DNA of 64,000 nt. Source: Bacteroidota bacterium. GTDB lineage: Bacteria; Bacteroidota; Bacteroidia; Bacteroidales; CAIXZF01. Where the stretch lies: NCBI GenBank assembly GCA_022709385.1, contig JAKLIX010000021.1:1-64000 (forward strand), given 5' to 3'. Positions 7,474 through 15,411 of this stretch are shown here, one piece after another. The stretch's first letter is position 1; every line of letters starts with the position of its first letter. Below the pieces are notes generated by a model that did no database searches, had not been told where the DNA came from, and worked only from the letters and a program-made list of their open reading frames with translations. Both the position numbers and the translations under genes were made by a program.

Positions 7474-9732
7474 ATGAAAAGACTCATACTGATGATGATG
7501 CTGGCAACAGCCGCTCTGTTTGTAACAGCACAGAATGTCACCATCCAGATTTCCGGTACGGTGACTGAACTGAACACCGGCATTCCGGTACCGAACCATA
7601 TGGTACACATCATGTCCGACAGCCTCTTTGCACCTGTTTTTGTTTATTACAACACAGTTTATACAGACTCATCCGGCTATTACGAGGATTTCGTAAGTAT
7701 ACCGGCAAATGCTCAGATCCTGTTCTACATCGCAACCCCGGATTGCAACGGATCTTATCAATGGATCACAGCTGTGAGCACCAATGCCCCCATCATTGCC
7801 GACTTCCAGATATGCACATCGGGCAGCAACCAGTGCCAGGCCATGTTTTATGCCATTCCGGATTCTACTGTAAGCAACATGACTTTCCAGTTTCTGGATG
7901 CCTCCCAGGGGAACCCCGTGCAATGGTTGTGGGACTTTGGTGATGGCAGCGGTTCTGCCCTGCAGTACCCGGTTCACACCTATACCAGCCCCGGTACTTA
8001 CACGGTCTGTTTAACGATCAGCGCTGCCAACGGCTGTGTCTCCACCTATTGCCTGAATGTAGTGGCCGGCTTCAATCCACCAATCTGCCAGGCAAATTTC
8101 TTTGCTTACAATTCCTCTCCACCTTTCAATTACAGTTTTGTGGATCAGTCTGTTGGCAACATAACCAACTGGTTCTGGAGTTTCGGTGACGGTACTTCAG
8201 GTACGGGTCAGTACCCTAATCATTCATACAGTGCGATGGGTTACTACCAGGTTTGCCTGACCATCACCGGTCCCAATTGCCAAAGTACCTTCTGCGACTA
8301 TGTGCTTGTTGGCGGCAGCCAGTTCTGCCAGGCCGATTTCTATTATTATCCTGATTCCAACATGGTCGGGAACACCCTGCAATTCGTTGATGTATCCATC
8401 GGTACACCACCCTATGCCTGTAACTGGGATTTTGGTGACGGTACTACCTCCACCTTGCAGAATCCGGTGCACACTTATGTCATGCCGGGTTACTATGTGG
8501 TTTGCCTGACCATCACCGACACCAATTGCACCAGCACCAGCTGCGACACTGTGGTGGCCGGCTTCCCGCCCATCCCCTGTGGTTGCTACATCAGTTTCAA
8601 TGCCAGCGGGCTGACAGCCACCTTCCTGGGCATTGCATATGGTGGTACACCTCCCTATACTTATAACTGGCAGTTCGGTGACGGCAATGTCTCAAGCCAG
8701 GTCAATCCCGTGCATACCTATGCCGCTGCCGGTACCTATACGGTGACACTGACAGTGGCCGATGCAGCGGGCTGCACCTCCGCGTCCACCATGACGGTGA
8801 CTGTCGGGAATAATCCCTCTGCAAGCATCTGGGGACAGGTCTGGGCCGGGAACTATCTGCTCGATTTCGGGATCGCTTACCTCTACATGGGAACCGGAGG
8901 CACAAACGCCATGATGATGATCGACTCGGTGATGATTGACACATCCGGACTTTACCAGTTTTATATGCTGAATCCGGTGCCCGGGATTTATTACGTGAAA
9001 GTGGCCCCGGCTGCCAATTCGGCTTACTACACGACATATCTTCCGACCTATTACGGGAACACCGTGTTCTGGGCATCGGCATTACCGATCTACCCCAACC
9101 AGGCTTCCAATCCGTATAATATCCAGTTGGTAGCCCTTGCCGGCCCTGTCCAGGGCAACGGCACCATCAACGGCCAGGTTACCAACGGCGGCGCCTTCGT
9201 CATGCAGTCCGGAACCCCCGCACCCAATGTGGAAGTGATGCTGCTCGACATGGGAAATACACCCCTGAGCATGGATTACAGCGACAACCAGGGTAATTTC
9301 GTATTCAGCAGCCTGGGGATGGGTACCTATAAAGTGTATGCCGAGGTCACGGGAATGGCCACCAACCCGGCCATTGTGACCCTGAGTACTTCCAATCCGG
9401 CGTATAACAACCTGTCCGTAATAATTACTCCCTCAGGAGTGATCACCGGCCTGGAAACCCTTGAAAACAATACACTGCAGCTTAACAGGCTCTACCCGAA
9501 TCCCGCGACACATGAAATCACACTCGAGCTGAATCTCCCAAGCGGCCAGGTCATTGAAACAGCGATCTTCGACCTGCCCGGTAAGAAAGTGATATCAGCA
9601 GTACACCAGCTCGCTGCAGGGCAGCACCGTTTGGTTCTTTCGCTGCAAGACCTTGCCCCCGGACAGTACATGCTTACAGTAGGCACTGCGGACGGTACAG
9701 TAACAAGCAGGAAAATCACAGTGATCAAATAG
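7474..9732 (+). CDS. Secreted multi-PKD protein with T9SS sorting tail
   Basis: 752 residues. Signal peptide MKRLILMMMLATAALFVTAQ, then an N-terminal beta domain and four consecutive PKD repeats spanning about residues 120-450. Each repeat carries the WDFGDG/WSFGDG/WQFGDG core and a downstream P.HTY motif, with Cys pairs at the boundaries (CQAMFY, CQANFF, CQADFY). Two carboxypeptidase-regulatory-like modules follow (YYVKVAPAANS, GTYKVYAEV), then a T9SS C-terminal domain (LYPNPATHEITLEL, IFDLPGKKV, GQYMLTVGT). There are no catalytic residues, so it is likely a surface-exposed structural or binding protein. It is a close architectural relative of the preceding gene, suggesting duplication with PKD expansion. 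A strong rho-independent terminator follows the stop codon by about 30 nt, closing the unit that may start with the sigma factor. Confidence 0.88.
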   Translation: MKRLILMMMLATAALFVTAQNVTIQISGTVTELNTGIPVPNHMVHIMSDSLFAPVFVYYNTVYTDSSGYYEDFVSIPANAQILFYIATPDCNGSYQWITAVSTNAPIIADFQICTSGSNQCQAMFYAIPDSTVSNMTFQFLDASQGNPVQWLWDFGDGSGSALQYPVHTYTSPGTYTVCLTISAANGCVSTYCLNVVAGFNPPICQANFFAYNSSPPFNYSFVDQSVGNITNWFWSFGDGTSGTGQYPNHSYSAMGYYQVCLTITGPNCQSTFCDYVLVGGSQFCQADFYYYPDSNMVGNTLQFVDVSIGTPPYACNWDFGDGTTSTLQNPVHTYVMPGYYVVCLTITDTNCTSTSCDTVVAGFPPIPCGCYISFNASGLTATFLGIAYGGTPPYTYNWQFGDGNVSSQVNPVHTYAAAGTYTVTLTVADAAGCTSASTMTVTVGNNPSASIWGQVWAGNYLLDFGIAYLYMGTGGTNAMMMIDSVMIDTSGLYQFYMLNPVPGIYYVKVAPAANSAYYTTYLPTYYGNTVFWASALPIYPNQASNPYNIQLVALAGPVQGNGTINGQVTNGGAFVMQSGTPAPNVEVMLLDMGNTPLSMDYSDNQGNFVFSSLGMGTYKVYAEVTGMATNPAIVTLSTSNPAYNNLSVIITPSGVITGLETLENNTLQLNRLYPNPATHEITLELNLPSGQVIETAIFDLPGKKVISAVHQLAAGQHRLVLSLQDLAPGQYMLTVGTADGTVTSRKITVIK

Positions 9733-9760
9733 CCCCCTCCTTCTCTGTATAGCAAGGCTG

Positions 9761-9790
9761 AAGCCGCCTCCAAAGGGCGGCTTCTCTTTT
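9761..9790 (+). terminator. Rho-independent terminator after the multi-PKD gene
   Basis: Perfect 8-bp stem AAGCCGCC / GGCGGCTT (9761-9768 with 9776-9783), a 7-nt loop, then CTCTTTT. It lies 28 nt after the stop at 9732, placed and shaped as a classical terminator. Confidence 0.88.
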
Positions 9791-9838
9791 GGGATGTCAT
9801 CCTGGCGTTGATTTAAATCAACGCCAGGATGACATCCC
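9791..9838. repeat. Perfect 48-bp palindrome
   Basis: Two 24-nt arms with no spacer and no mismatch: the left arm starts GGGATGTCATCC and ends TTGATTT; the right arm is its exact reverse complement, ending GGATGACATCCC. The centre is between 9814 and 9815. It starts immediately after the T-run of the preceding terminator and ends 10 nt before a promoter-like TATATTTG. As RNA it would form an uninterrupted hairpin with essentially no loop except at the AT-rich centre. Confidence 0.95.
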
Positions 9839-9848
9839 GATTTTTCGG

Positions 9849-9856
9849 TATATTTG
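9849..9856 (+). promoter_or_regulatory. Bacteroidota -7 promoter element (TATATTTG) of the heme operon
   Basis: TATATTTG matches the TAnnTTTG consensus and sits 17 nt before the ATG at 9873. A clear -33 TTTG is not seen; that position falls in the right arm of the 48-bp palindrome. This raises the possibility that the palindrome is part of the promoter control region. Confidence 0.55.
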
Positions 9857-9872
9857 TACCGAAATTCACACG

Positions 9873-10235
9873 ATGAAGACCTGTTCCACATATACCAGAT
9901 TCATCCTGATCCTCCTGGCATTGGGCATCACATGGGTTTACCTGGCCTCTCTGGTGAATTTTCACCAGCACAGGATCCGGGGTAAGCATCTGGTACCCGA
10001 ACTGGTCTTTATTATCAAGCAGAAAGAAAAAAACAAGGCTGCTTTTGCCAAAAAGGCAGGCTGCCATGAGTTTTCCGGAAAGAAGTATCACAGTCCTCCG
10101 CTTGCAATCCATCAGGATGACATGATCTGCCATCTGCAGGATGACTTGATTCTCATTTCCGCTGAACCCTATTCCACAACCTTTTCACAACACTGCCCCG
10201 GACAATTGCTCCTCAGGGGGCCTCCCCATTGCTGA
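9873..10235 (+). CDS. Small membrane-anchored or secreted His/Cys-rich protein, first gene of heme locus
   Basis: 120 residues. The N-terminal hydrophobic segment (residues 9-27) is a signal anchor or uncleaved signal peptide. The rest is rich in possible metal or heme ligands: HQH (31-33), GCHEF, KKYHSPP, IHQDDMICHLQDD, QHCPG and the terminal RGPPHC. Small proteins with scattered His/Cys and a C-terminal RGPP-type motif are commonly found upstream of TonB-dependent receptor genes in Bacteroidota and are suspected to bind metals; that link here is an inference. A promoter-like TATATTTG lies just upstream, and the HmuY-like/TonB receptor genes follow on the same strand. Start chosen at the first ATG after the promoter; a longer frame would read through the palindrome. 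Function not established. Confidence 0.65.
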   Translation: MKTCSTYTRFILILLALGITWVYLASLVNFHQHRIRGKHLVPELVFIIKQKEKNKAAFAKKAGCHEFSGKKYHSPPLAIHQDDMICHLQDDLILISAEPYSTTFSQHCPGQLLLRGPPHC

Positions 10236-10270
10236 TCAGGGTATCCCTCCCCCGGTTTCTTTCCCTTTAA

Positions 10271-10310
10271 CACCTTATCCTGTTTCCCCTTAGCAGGGGC
10301 AAACAAGGTG
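10271..10310 (+). promoter_or_regulatory. Stem-loop in the leader of the T9SS-type hmuY-like gene
   Basis: Nested complementary segments: CACCTT (10271-10276) with AAGGTG (10305-10310), GTTT with AAAC, and CCCCT with AGGGG around a TAGC loop. There are bulges of 5 nt and 1 nt. There is no T-run after it, so it is a poor terminator. The 3' arm AAGGTG would be the ribosome-binding sequence for an alternative GTG start at 10318, so folding could mask it. A regulatory role is inferred only. Confidence 0.4.
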
Positions 10311-10383
10311 AAATGAGGTGAATATCCCTGATTATCAATCATATTTCTTAAAAAAAAGTTTCATCACCATTATTTCTATCACC

Positions 10384-11640
10384 GTGAAAAAAGTTACTTA
10401 TTTCAGTATCATTCTGATAGCCGGCCTGTTAAGCAATCTGCATGTTCCGGCACAGATCACCTACACCAAAGACAGCATCCTGATGGGTGCCTCCTATGCC
10501 AATGAAGTATATTACAGCATGGCCAACGGTGAAGTTTCAGAGGCTCCCAGGGATTCCTGGGACATTGCCTTCAGGCCTTCCACCTTCAGTGCAAGTATGA
10601 TTACCAACGACGGTACGGGTGTTGTGTTATACACCTATCCCAATGCTGACACCAGCGGATGGAGTACCCTGGATACGGCCGGACTGTCGAACTGGCCCCC
10701 CATGTACAACGACCCGGACGATTGGGAAAACGGGGCTTTCAACCGCAATGCCACCGACCATCCGGATTACGGATGGGGTGTTTACAATATGGTTACCCAC
10801 AACCTGAAGGGAGATTCGCTCTTTGTAATAAAACTCAGGAACGAAAGTTTCCGCAAACTCTGGATTGTCAGGAAACTCAGTGCCCAAAACACAGTCATCT
10901 TCCGTTATGCTTACCTCGACGGCAGCAATGAGCAGGAGATCACCCTGGATTGCAACCTTTATGCCACCAAGGCATTCGTGGGTTATAACCTCGCCATGGG
11001 CACCGTGGTGGATTTCCAGCCTGCAGCTGACAGCTGGGATATATTGTTCACCAAATATATGTCGATACAGGACAATGGGGAACCCTATATTGTTACGGGT
11101 GTGCTCAGCAATCCGGCTACTTCTGTGGTGCGCTACCAACCGGTTGACACCAGCTATCTTGCATGGTCGGTGGAAGCATTTGATCCCGGAAGGTCGGTGA
11201 TCGGCTGGGACTGGAAAGTATTTGATATGGGCAGTTTTACCTACACCTGCCTGGATGACCTGGTATACTTTGTGCAGCCGGCATCCGGAGACGTTTACAA
11301 GCTGGTTTTCACCGCCTTCGGGGGAAGCAGCAACGGAAAGGTCGTTTTCCGCAAGGGTCTGGTTTCCCTGGCTTCCGTTGGAGAAGAACAGCAGGATGAG
11401 AATGCCGTCGCTGTATATCCCAACCCCTCAACGGGTCAGTTCCAGTTGGATTTCAGCCGGTTCCAGGGGATGGTGGAAGGCGTGGAGATCAGGGATCTCA
11501 GTGGAAGACTGGTATATCTTACCGGTGCAGCCGGTGCATCACGATTCTTTATTGACGCTGAACTCCCGGAAAGCGGCATATACATCATCAGCATCCTGAC
11601 TTCCACCGGTAAAATCAATAAAAAACTGATCATCAGGTGA
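10384..11640 (+). CDS. HmuY-like heme-binding protein with T9SS sorting tail
   Basis: 418 residues from the GTG at 10384 (signal peptide KKVTYFSIILIAGLL...VPAQ); another GTG at 10318 would add 22 residues. Two HmuY-type motifs are visible: an early strand ending SWDIAFR and a later pair SWDILFTKY...NGEPYIVTGVLSNP. The same motifs recur in the lipoprotein two genes downstream. The C-terminal 85 residues form a T9SS sorting domain (VYPNPSTGQFQLDF, IRDLSGRLV, GIYIISILTSTGKINKKLIIR). HmuY proteins capture heme outside the cell and pass it to the TonB receptor HmuR. Export through T9SS rather than lipid anchoring is unusual and implies a surface-attached or released hemophore. The next gene overlaps its stop by GTGA. 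The HmuY family call rests on motif reading, not on an alignment. Confidence 0.78.
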   Translation: MKKVTYFSIILIAGLLSNLHVPAQITYTKDSILMGASYANEVYYSMANGEVSEAPRDSWDIAFRPSTFSASMITNDGTGVVLYTYPNADTSGWSTLDTAGLSNWPPMYNDPDDWENGAFNRNATDHPDYGWGVYNMVTHNLKGDSLFVIKLRNESFRKLWIVRKLSAQNTVIFRYAYLDGSNEQEITLDCNLYATKAFVGYNLAMGTVVDFQPAADSWDILFTKYMSIQDNGEPYIVTGVLSNPATSVVRYQPVDTSYLAWSVEAFDPGRSVIGWDWKVFDMGSFTYTCLDDLVYFVQPASGDVYKLVFTAFGGSSNGKVVFRKGLVSLASVGEEQQDENAVAVYPNPSTGQFQLDFSRFQGMVEGVEIRDLSGRLVYLTGAAGASRFFIDAELPESGIYIISILTSTGKINKKLIIR

Positions 11641-13862
11641 GTCTATTGCGGATCATCTTTGGGTTGCTGCCGCTGCTGGCCTGCCTGCATTCCGTTTCAG
11701 GTCAGTCCTTTGTGACGATCACCGATGGCAGGAGCAGGGAAGTGATCCCCTGTGCCCACGTTTGTTTTGAGGAGATTGGCGGAAAGAAGCAGCAGTATTG
11801 CCTGAGCGACCTGGACGGCAGGGTCCCGAACCATGTGAAAAACCTGTCGAAAATAGCCGTTTCGCATATCGGCTACGAGACAGTGCTGGACACCATTAAA
11901 CCCGGGCAGAACCTGACTATCACCCTGCAGCCCACGGTGCTGAATATGAAGGAAGTGGTGGTGACAGCCCAGTACAGTCCTGAAAAGATCGACAAGTCCA
12001 TTTACCGGGTGAATGTGATCAACACCCGGCAGATTGAGCAGAAGGCAGCGACCAATCTGACCGATCTGCTGAAAACCCAGCTCAACATGAGGGTATCACA
12101 GGACGGGGTACTGGGCAGCAACCTGAGCATCCAGGGATTATCCGGAGAACACATCAAATTCCTGGTTGACGGCGTTCCGCTGGTCGGTCGCATGAACGGC
12201 AACATTGATCTGAACCAGTTGAACCTGAATAATGTAGATCATGTTGAAGTGATAGAGGGACCGATGTCGGTGATCTATGGCAGCAATGCCCTGGCGGGAG
12301 TTGTCAATATCATTACGAAGGAAAACAAAGTGGCCAGGTTTTCGAGCAGGGCCGAAGCCTATGCAGAATCGGCCGGAGTGGTGAATGTTGCAGGAGGACT
12401 GTCGTTTAACAGGAAGAAACATGCCGCCGGAGTGGATGTTGCCCGGAACTTCTTCGGCGGTTATTCCGATCCCGACACTTCCAGGTACAAAACCTGGAAA
12501 CCGCGACGGCAGTACACAGCTGACGGGTATTACGCATTCCAGACCGAAAAGACCAAACTGAAACTTGCCGGACAGCTTTTCCACGAGTTGCTGCTGAGCA
12601 AGGGACAGCGTCTGCAACCCTACTACGAGAACGCCTTCGACAGCCACTTCACTACCATACGGGCCATGTTAAGGGGAGAGTGGACGAGGCAGATGGCGGG
12701 AGCGCATTCGCTTCATACCATGGCATCCTGGTCATCTTACCGCAGAATTAAAAACACATATTTCAAGGATCTGGTAACGCTGACGGAAACCCTGACAAAA
12801 AATACGGAAGACCAGGACACGACCGGCATCGGTTCGTGGCTGGCGCGTGTTACTTTCACCCGTTCCGACAAGAACCGCGCATGGAATTACCAGACCGGTC
12901 TGGATATGAACCTGGAAGAGGGAAGCGGCAGGAGGATCAGCGGGGACTATCAGCAGATAGGGGAATATGCGGCATTTCTAAGCATGAAATATGATCCGTG
13001 GAAGCAGCTGAGCCTGCAGCCGGGTCTTCGGATGATCCATAATACAAAATACCGTGCACCGCTTGTATATTCAGTCAGCGCGCGCTGGCAAAGCCTGGAA
13101 CAGCTCTCTCTCAGGGCCTCTTTCTCAAGGGGATTCCGCAGCCCCGGCCTGAAGGAACTCTACCTGTATTTCGTCGACATCAACCACAACATCCAGGGAA
13201 ATCCTGACCTGAAAGCCGAACGCTCGGTCAATCTCAACATGACAGCAAGCTGGATGACGGATAAACAGAAGAAGGCATTCCGTCTGGAAGCCAGTGTATT
13301 TTACAACAAGATCGACCAGATCATCACCCTGGCCCAGGCAAACACCAGCCTTTACACCTACATCAACCTTGAACATTATAAAACCCAGGGTGTGGAACTG
13401 AAGATTGCCAGGCAATGGTATCCCTTTGTGCAGGCGGAAGCCGGACTCTCACGCACCGGCCGGCTGAATGCACTTTCGGACGGTATGGTCAATGTGGAAA
13501 AGATGCGATACACCACCGATCTGACGGGTGATGTGACATTAAAATACCCCAAAAAACACCTGAGCTTCTCGGCTTACTACAAATACAGCGGGCGGATGCC
13601 ACAGTTGTATATTCTGGAGAATACCGTCAGTGAAGGCTATATCAGCGATTACCACAGCATGGATATCACCCTGACCAAGGGATTCCTGATGAACAGGCTG
13701 AAATTGTCGGCTGGCATTAAAAACCTTTTCGACAATACGACGATCCCGGCAGTGGGAGGTGGCAGCGGCGGTGCCCATGGTTCGGGAGGGGCTTCCCTGC
13801 CGGTCGGCTGGGGCAGAACCTATTTCCTGAAGCTGTCCTGTCAATTTAATAAATACTCTTAA
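11637..13862 (+). CDS. TonB-dependent outer-membrane receptor, HmuR-like
   Basis: 741 residues. Signal peptide up to about residue 22 (LLPLLACLHSVSGQ), a carboxypeptidase-regulatory-like domain (about 25-105), a TonB plug domain (about 115-230: LVDGVPLVGRMNG, VEVIEGPMSVIYGSNALAGVVNIIT), then a 22-strand-type barrel ending in GWGRTYFLKLSCQFNKYS. It imports a bound ligand into the periplasm using TonB/ExbBD energy. Location between two HmuY-like genes argues for heme or a heme-protein complex. Translation starts at a GTG that overlaps the upstream stop codon (GTGA), so it is translationally coupled to the HmuY-like gene. Motifs such as SFSRGFRSPGLKELYLYFVD are typical of TonB receptors. The exact ligand is inferred from context. 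Confidence 0.9.
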   Translation: MSLLRIIFGLLPLLACLHSVSGQSFVTITDGRSREVIPCAHVCFEEIGGKKQQYCLSDLDGRVPNHVKNLSKIAVSHIGYETVLDTIKPGQNLTITLQPTVLNMKEVVVTAQYSPEKIDKSIYRVNVINTRQIEQKAATNLTDLLKTQLNMRVSQDGVLGSNLSIQGLSGEHIKFLVDGVPLVGRMNGNIDLNQLNLNNVDHVEVIEGPMSVIYGSNALAGVVNIITKENKVARFSSRAEAYAESAGVVNVAGGLSFNRKKHAAGVDVARNFFGGYSDPDTSRYKTWKPRRQYTADGYYAFQTEKTKLKLAGQLFHELLLSKGQRLQPYYENAFDSHFTTIRAMLRGEWTRQMAGAHSLHTMASWSSYRRIKNTYFKDLVTLTETLTKNTEDQDTTGIGSWLARVTFTRSDKNRAWNYQTGLDMNLEEGSGRRISGDYQQIGEYAAFLSMKYDPWKQLSLQPGLRMIHNTKYRAPLVYSVSARWQSLEQLSLRASFSRGFRSPGLKELYLYFVDINHNIQGNPDLKAERSVNLNMTASWMTDKQKKAFRLEASVFYNKIDQIITLAQANTSLYTYINLEHYKTQGVELKIARQWYPFVQAEAGLSRTGRLNALSDGMVNVEKMRYTTDLTGDVTLKYPKKHLSFSAYYKYSGRMPQLYILENTVSEGYISDYHSMDITLTKGFLMNRLKLSAGIKNLFDNTTIPAVGGGSGGAHGSGGASLPVGWGRTYFLKLSCQFNKYS

Positions 13863-13866
13863 ACGA

Positions 13867-14871
13867 ATGAAATTCATTCAGTTACTATCAATCCTGCCGG
13901 CAATTCTTCTTTTACAGTCCTGTTTTAAGGAAGATGAAAGGGTCCCGGGTCATCCCGCAGGCGATCTCCGGACAGACACCCTGGGGATGACGCAATATTA
14001 TGTGTACCAGCTTTATTATGACCTGGGCAGCGGGCAGGTGATGGCTTCTAACGCAAAAGAATCCTGGGACCTGGGTTTCGACTGCAGTTCCACCGGTTAC
14101 CACCTGATCCTCAATACGGCCAACTTCATGAAAGTGAGCGATGCAGGGCCCCTGTCCTTTCCACAGGCGCTTGACACTGCAAACAGAAGCTGGCACTTCG
14201 ACAAATCAGACGGCAACCCGGATTCCAATGCCATCGGCAGATGGTTTCAGGTGTTGTCGGGCGATACCCTTTCCAAGAACCATATTTACATCCTGGACAG
14301 GGGTATGGATCAATATGGTGATCCGCTGGGTTTCAGGCAACTGGTCATTGACAGCCTGAAACAGGGCACCTATTACTTCCGGATTGCCTGGCTCGACGGG
14401 AGCAATCCGCAAAGCTATGCCATACAAAAAGACGCCACCCGGAACTACATCCACTTCACGTTCCGTTTCGGAGGCAGCGTACAATTGCTGGAACCTCCGA
14501 AAGACGCATGGGACCTGCTGTTTACGCAGTACACCACCCTGCTGTTCACGAATACCGGAGAACCCTACCCTTACCTGGTCACCGGGGTGCTGCTGAACCC
14601 CAACGGAGTGTCGGCGGCAAAAGACACCCTCCATCCCTTCCTGTCGTTCAGTTTGGCTGAAGCTTCGGGGCTTACCTATTCCACAGCACTGGATATCATC
14701 GGTTATGACTGGAAGTACTACGATTTTGACGCTGCTTCCTACAGCGTGATGACCGACCGTTTTTACGCCATCCGGGACACCGACGCTTACCCTTACAAGC
14801 TCCGTTTCATTGGTTTCTACAATCACCTGGGAGAGAAGGGTTTTCCGGTGATAGAGGTTCAGGGTTTGTAA
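13867..14871 (+). CDS. HmuY-like heme-binding lipoprotein
   Basis: 334 residues with a lipoprotein signal peptide (LLLQSC, lipidated Cys about residue 19). Beta-rich body with the HmuY-type motifs SWDLGFDCSS and AWDLLFTQYTT...NTGEPYPYLVTGVLLNP, clearly related to those of the protein encoded at 10384-11640 but without a T9SS tail. Separated from the TonB receptor by only 4 nt, so co-transcribed. The predicted role is outer-membrane-anchored heme capture and delivery to the receptor. Having one lipid-anchored and one T9SS-exported version around a single receptor suggests a two-step relay, which is inference. Heme ligands cannot be fixed from sequence alone; known HmuY uses two His (or Met/His) residues. 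Confidence 0.78.
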   Translation: MKFIQLLSILPAILLLQSCFKEDERVPGHPAGDLRTDTLGMTQYYVYQLYYDLGSGQVMASNAKESWDLGFDCSSTGYHLILNTANFMKVSDAGPLSFPQALDTANRSWHFDKSDGNPDSNAIGRWFQVLSGDTLSKNHIYILDRGMDQYGDPLGFRQLVIDSLKQGTYYFRIAWLDGSNPQSYAIQKDATRNYIHFTFRFGGSVQLLEPPKDAWDLLFTQYTTLLFTNTGEPYPYLVTGVLLNPNGVSAAKDTLHPFLSFSLAEASGLTYSTALDIIGYDWKYYDFDAASYSVMTDRFYAIRDTDAYPYKLRFIGFYNHLGEKGFPVIEVQGL

Positions 14872-14887
14872 TTTTGCAAATGACCTT

Positions 14888-15277
14888 TCAGTAAAAGGGA
14901 GGATTGTCGACGATGGCAATTAAGATTCCATCCTCTCTTAACTTAACAATTTCTTTCTGTCTTATTACCAGGCTGCCTGCCGGAGTGCTCCAATCTTCAG
15001 GGAACCAGACCTACCCATAAAGCGGCATCCTAATGAATTGAGGCCAACAACCGATATTGAGGCTACGATCGAATGATCTCAATGCATTTGATTCTGATCT
15101 AACGTCATTCACAGGATATACAGTCGACTGAGAAGATGGATTTTCTATAGTACGGATACCTCTAAGCGTAACTATCCTATTGACTTTTATTAAATTAGGT
15201 CGTATATTTACATCTTCATGATCCTGCCCTTGCTTCCAGATCTTCCCAAACAGGTTAGAGACATTCAGACCAACCAC
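14888..15277 (-). pseudogene. Interrupted minus-strand reading frame (single in-frame TAG)
   Basis: Reading the minus strand from GTG 15277 gives 88 protein-like codons ending ...FIRMPLYG, then TAG at 15011-15013. The same frame continues for 40 more codons (VWFPEDWSTPAG, IRQKEIVKLREDG, IAIVDNPPFY) to TGA at 14888. The sequence after the stop has normal amino-acid composition and a plausible protein ending 17 nt from the convergent HmuY-like gene. This fits a gene broken by one nonsense mutation, stop-codon readthrough, or a sequencing error. The frame has no ATG upstream and reaches a stop just before 15277, so the 5' end may also be lost. The protein family is not recognised. The remainder of the 540-bp gap 14872-15411 shows no other gene. 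Confidence 0.35.
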
Positions 15278-15411
15278 AAATGGAAGATACGGAGTGCCTA
15301 CTTAAGCCGGTTTTAACAGGCAAGCTTTACGGTAAGCTTTTGGCTGCTTATCTTAATTTTCGTGAAAGCCATTCATTACATCAACTTCTTAAAAACCATA
15401 AAATCAATATC

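Noticed and set aside
14913-15020. 35-codon plus-strand frame (MAIKIPSSLN...)
   Set aside because: Short, no homology signal by eye, and it overlaps the better-composed interrupted frame on the opposite strand.
15280-15411. 44-residue N-terminal extension of the giant protease-adhesin
   Set aside because: A clean signal peptide begins at 15412; the extension has no export features.
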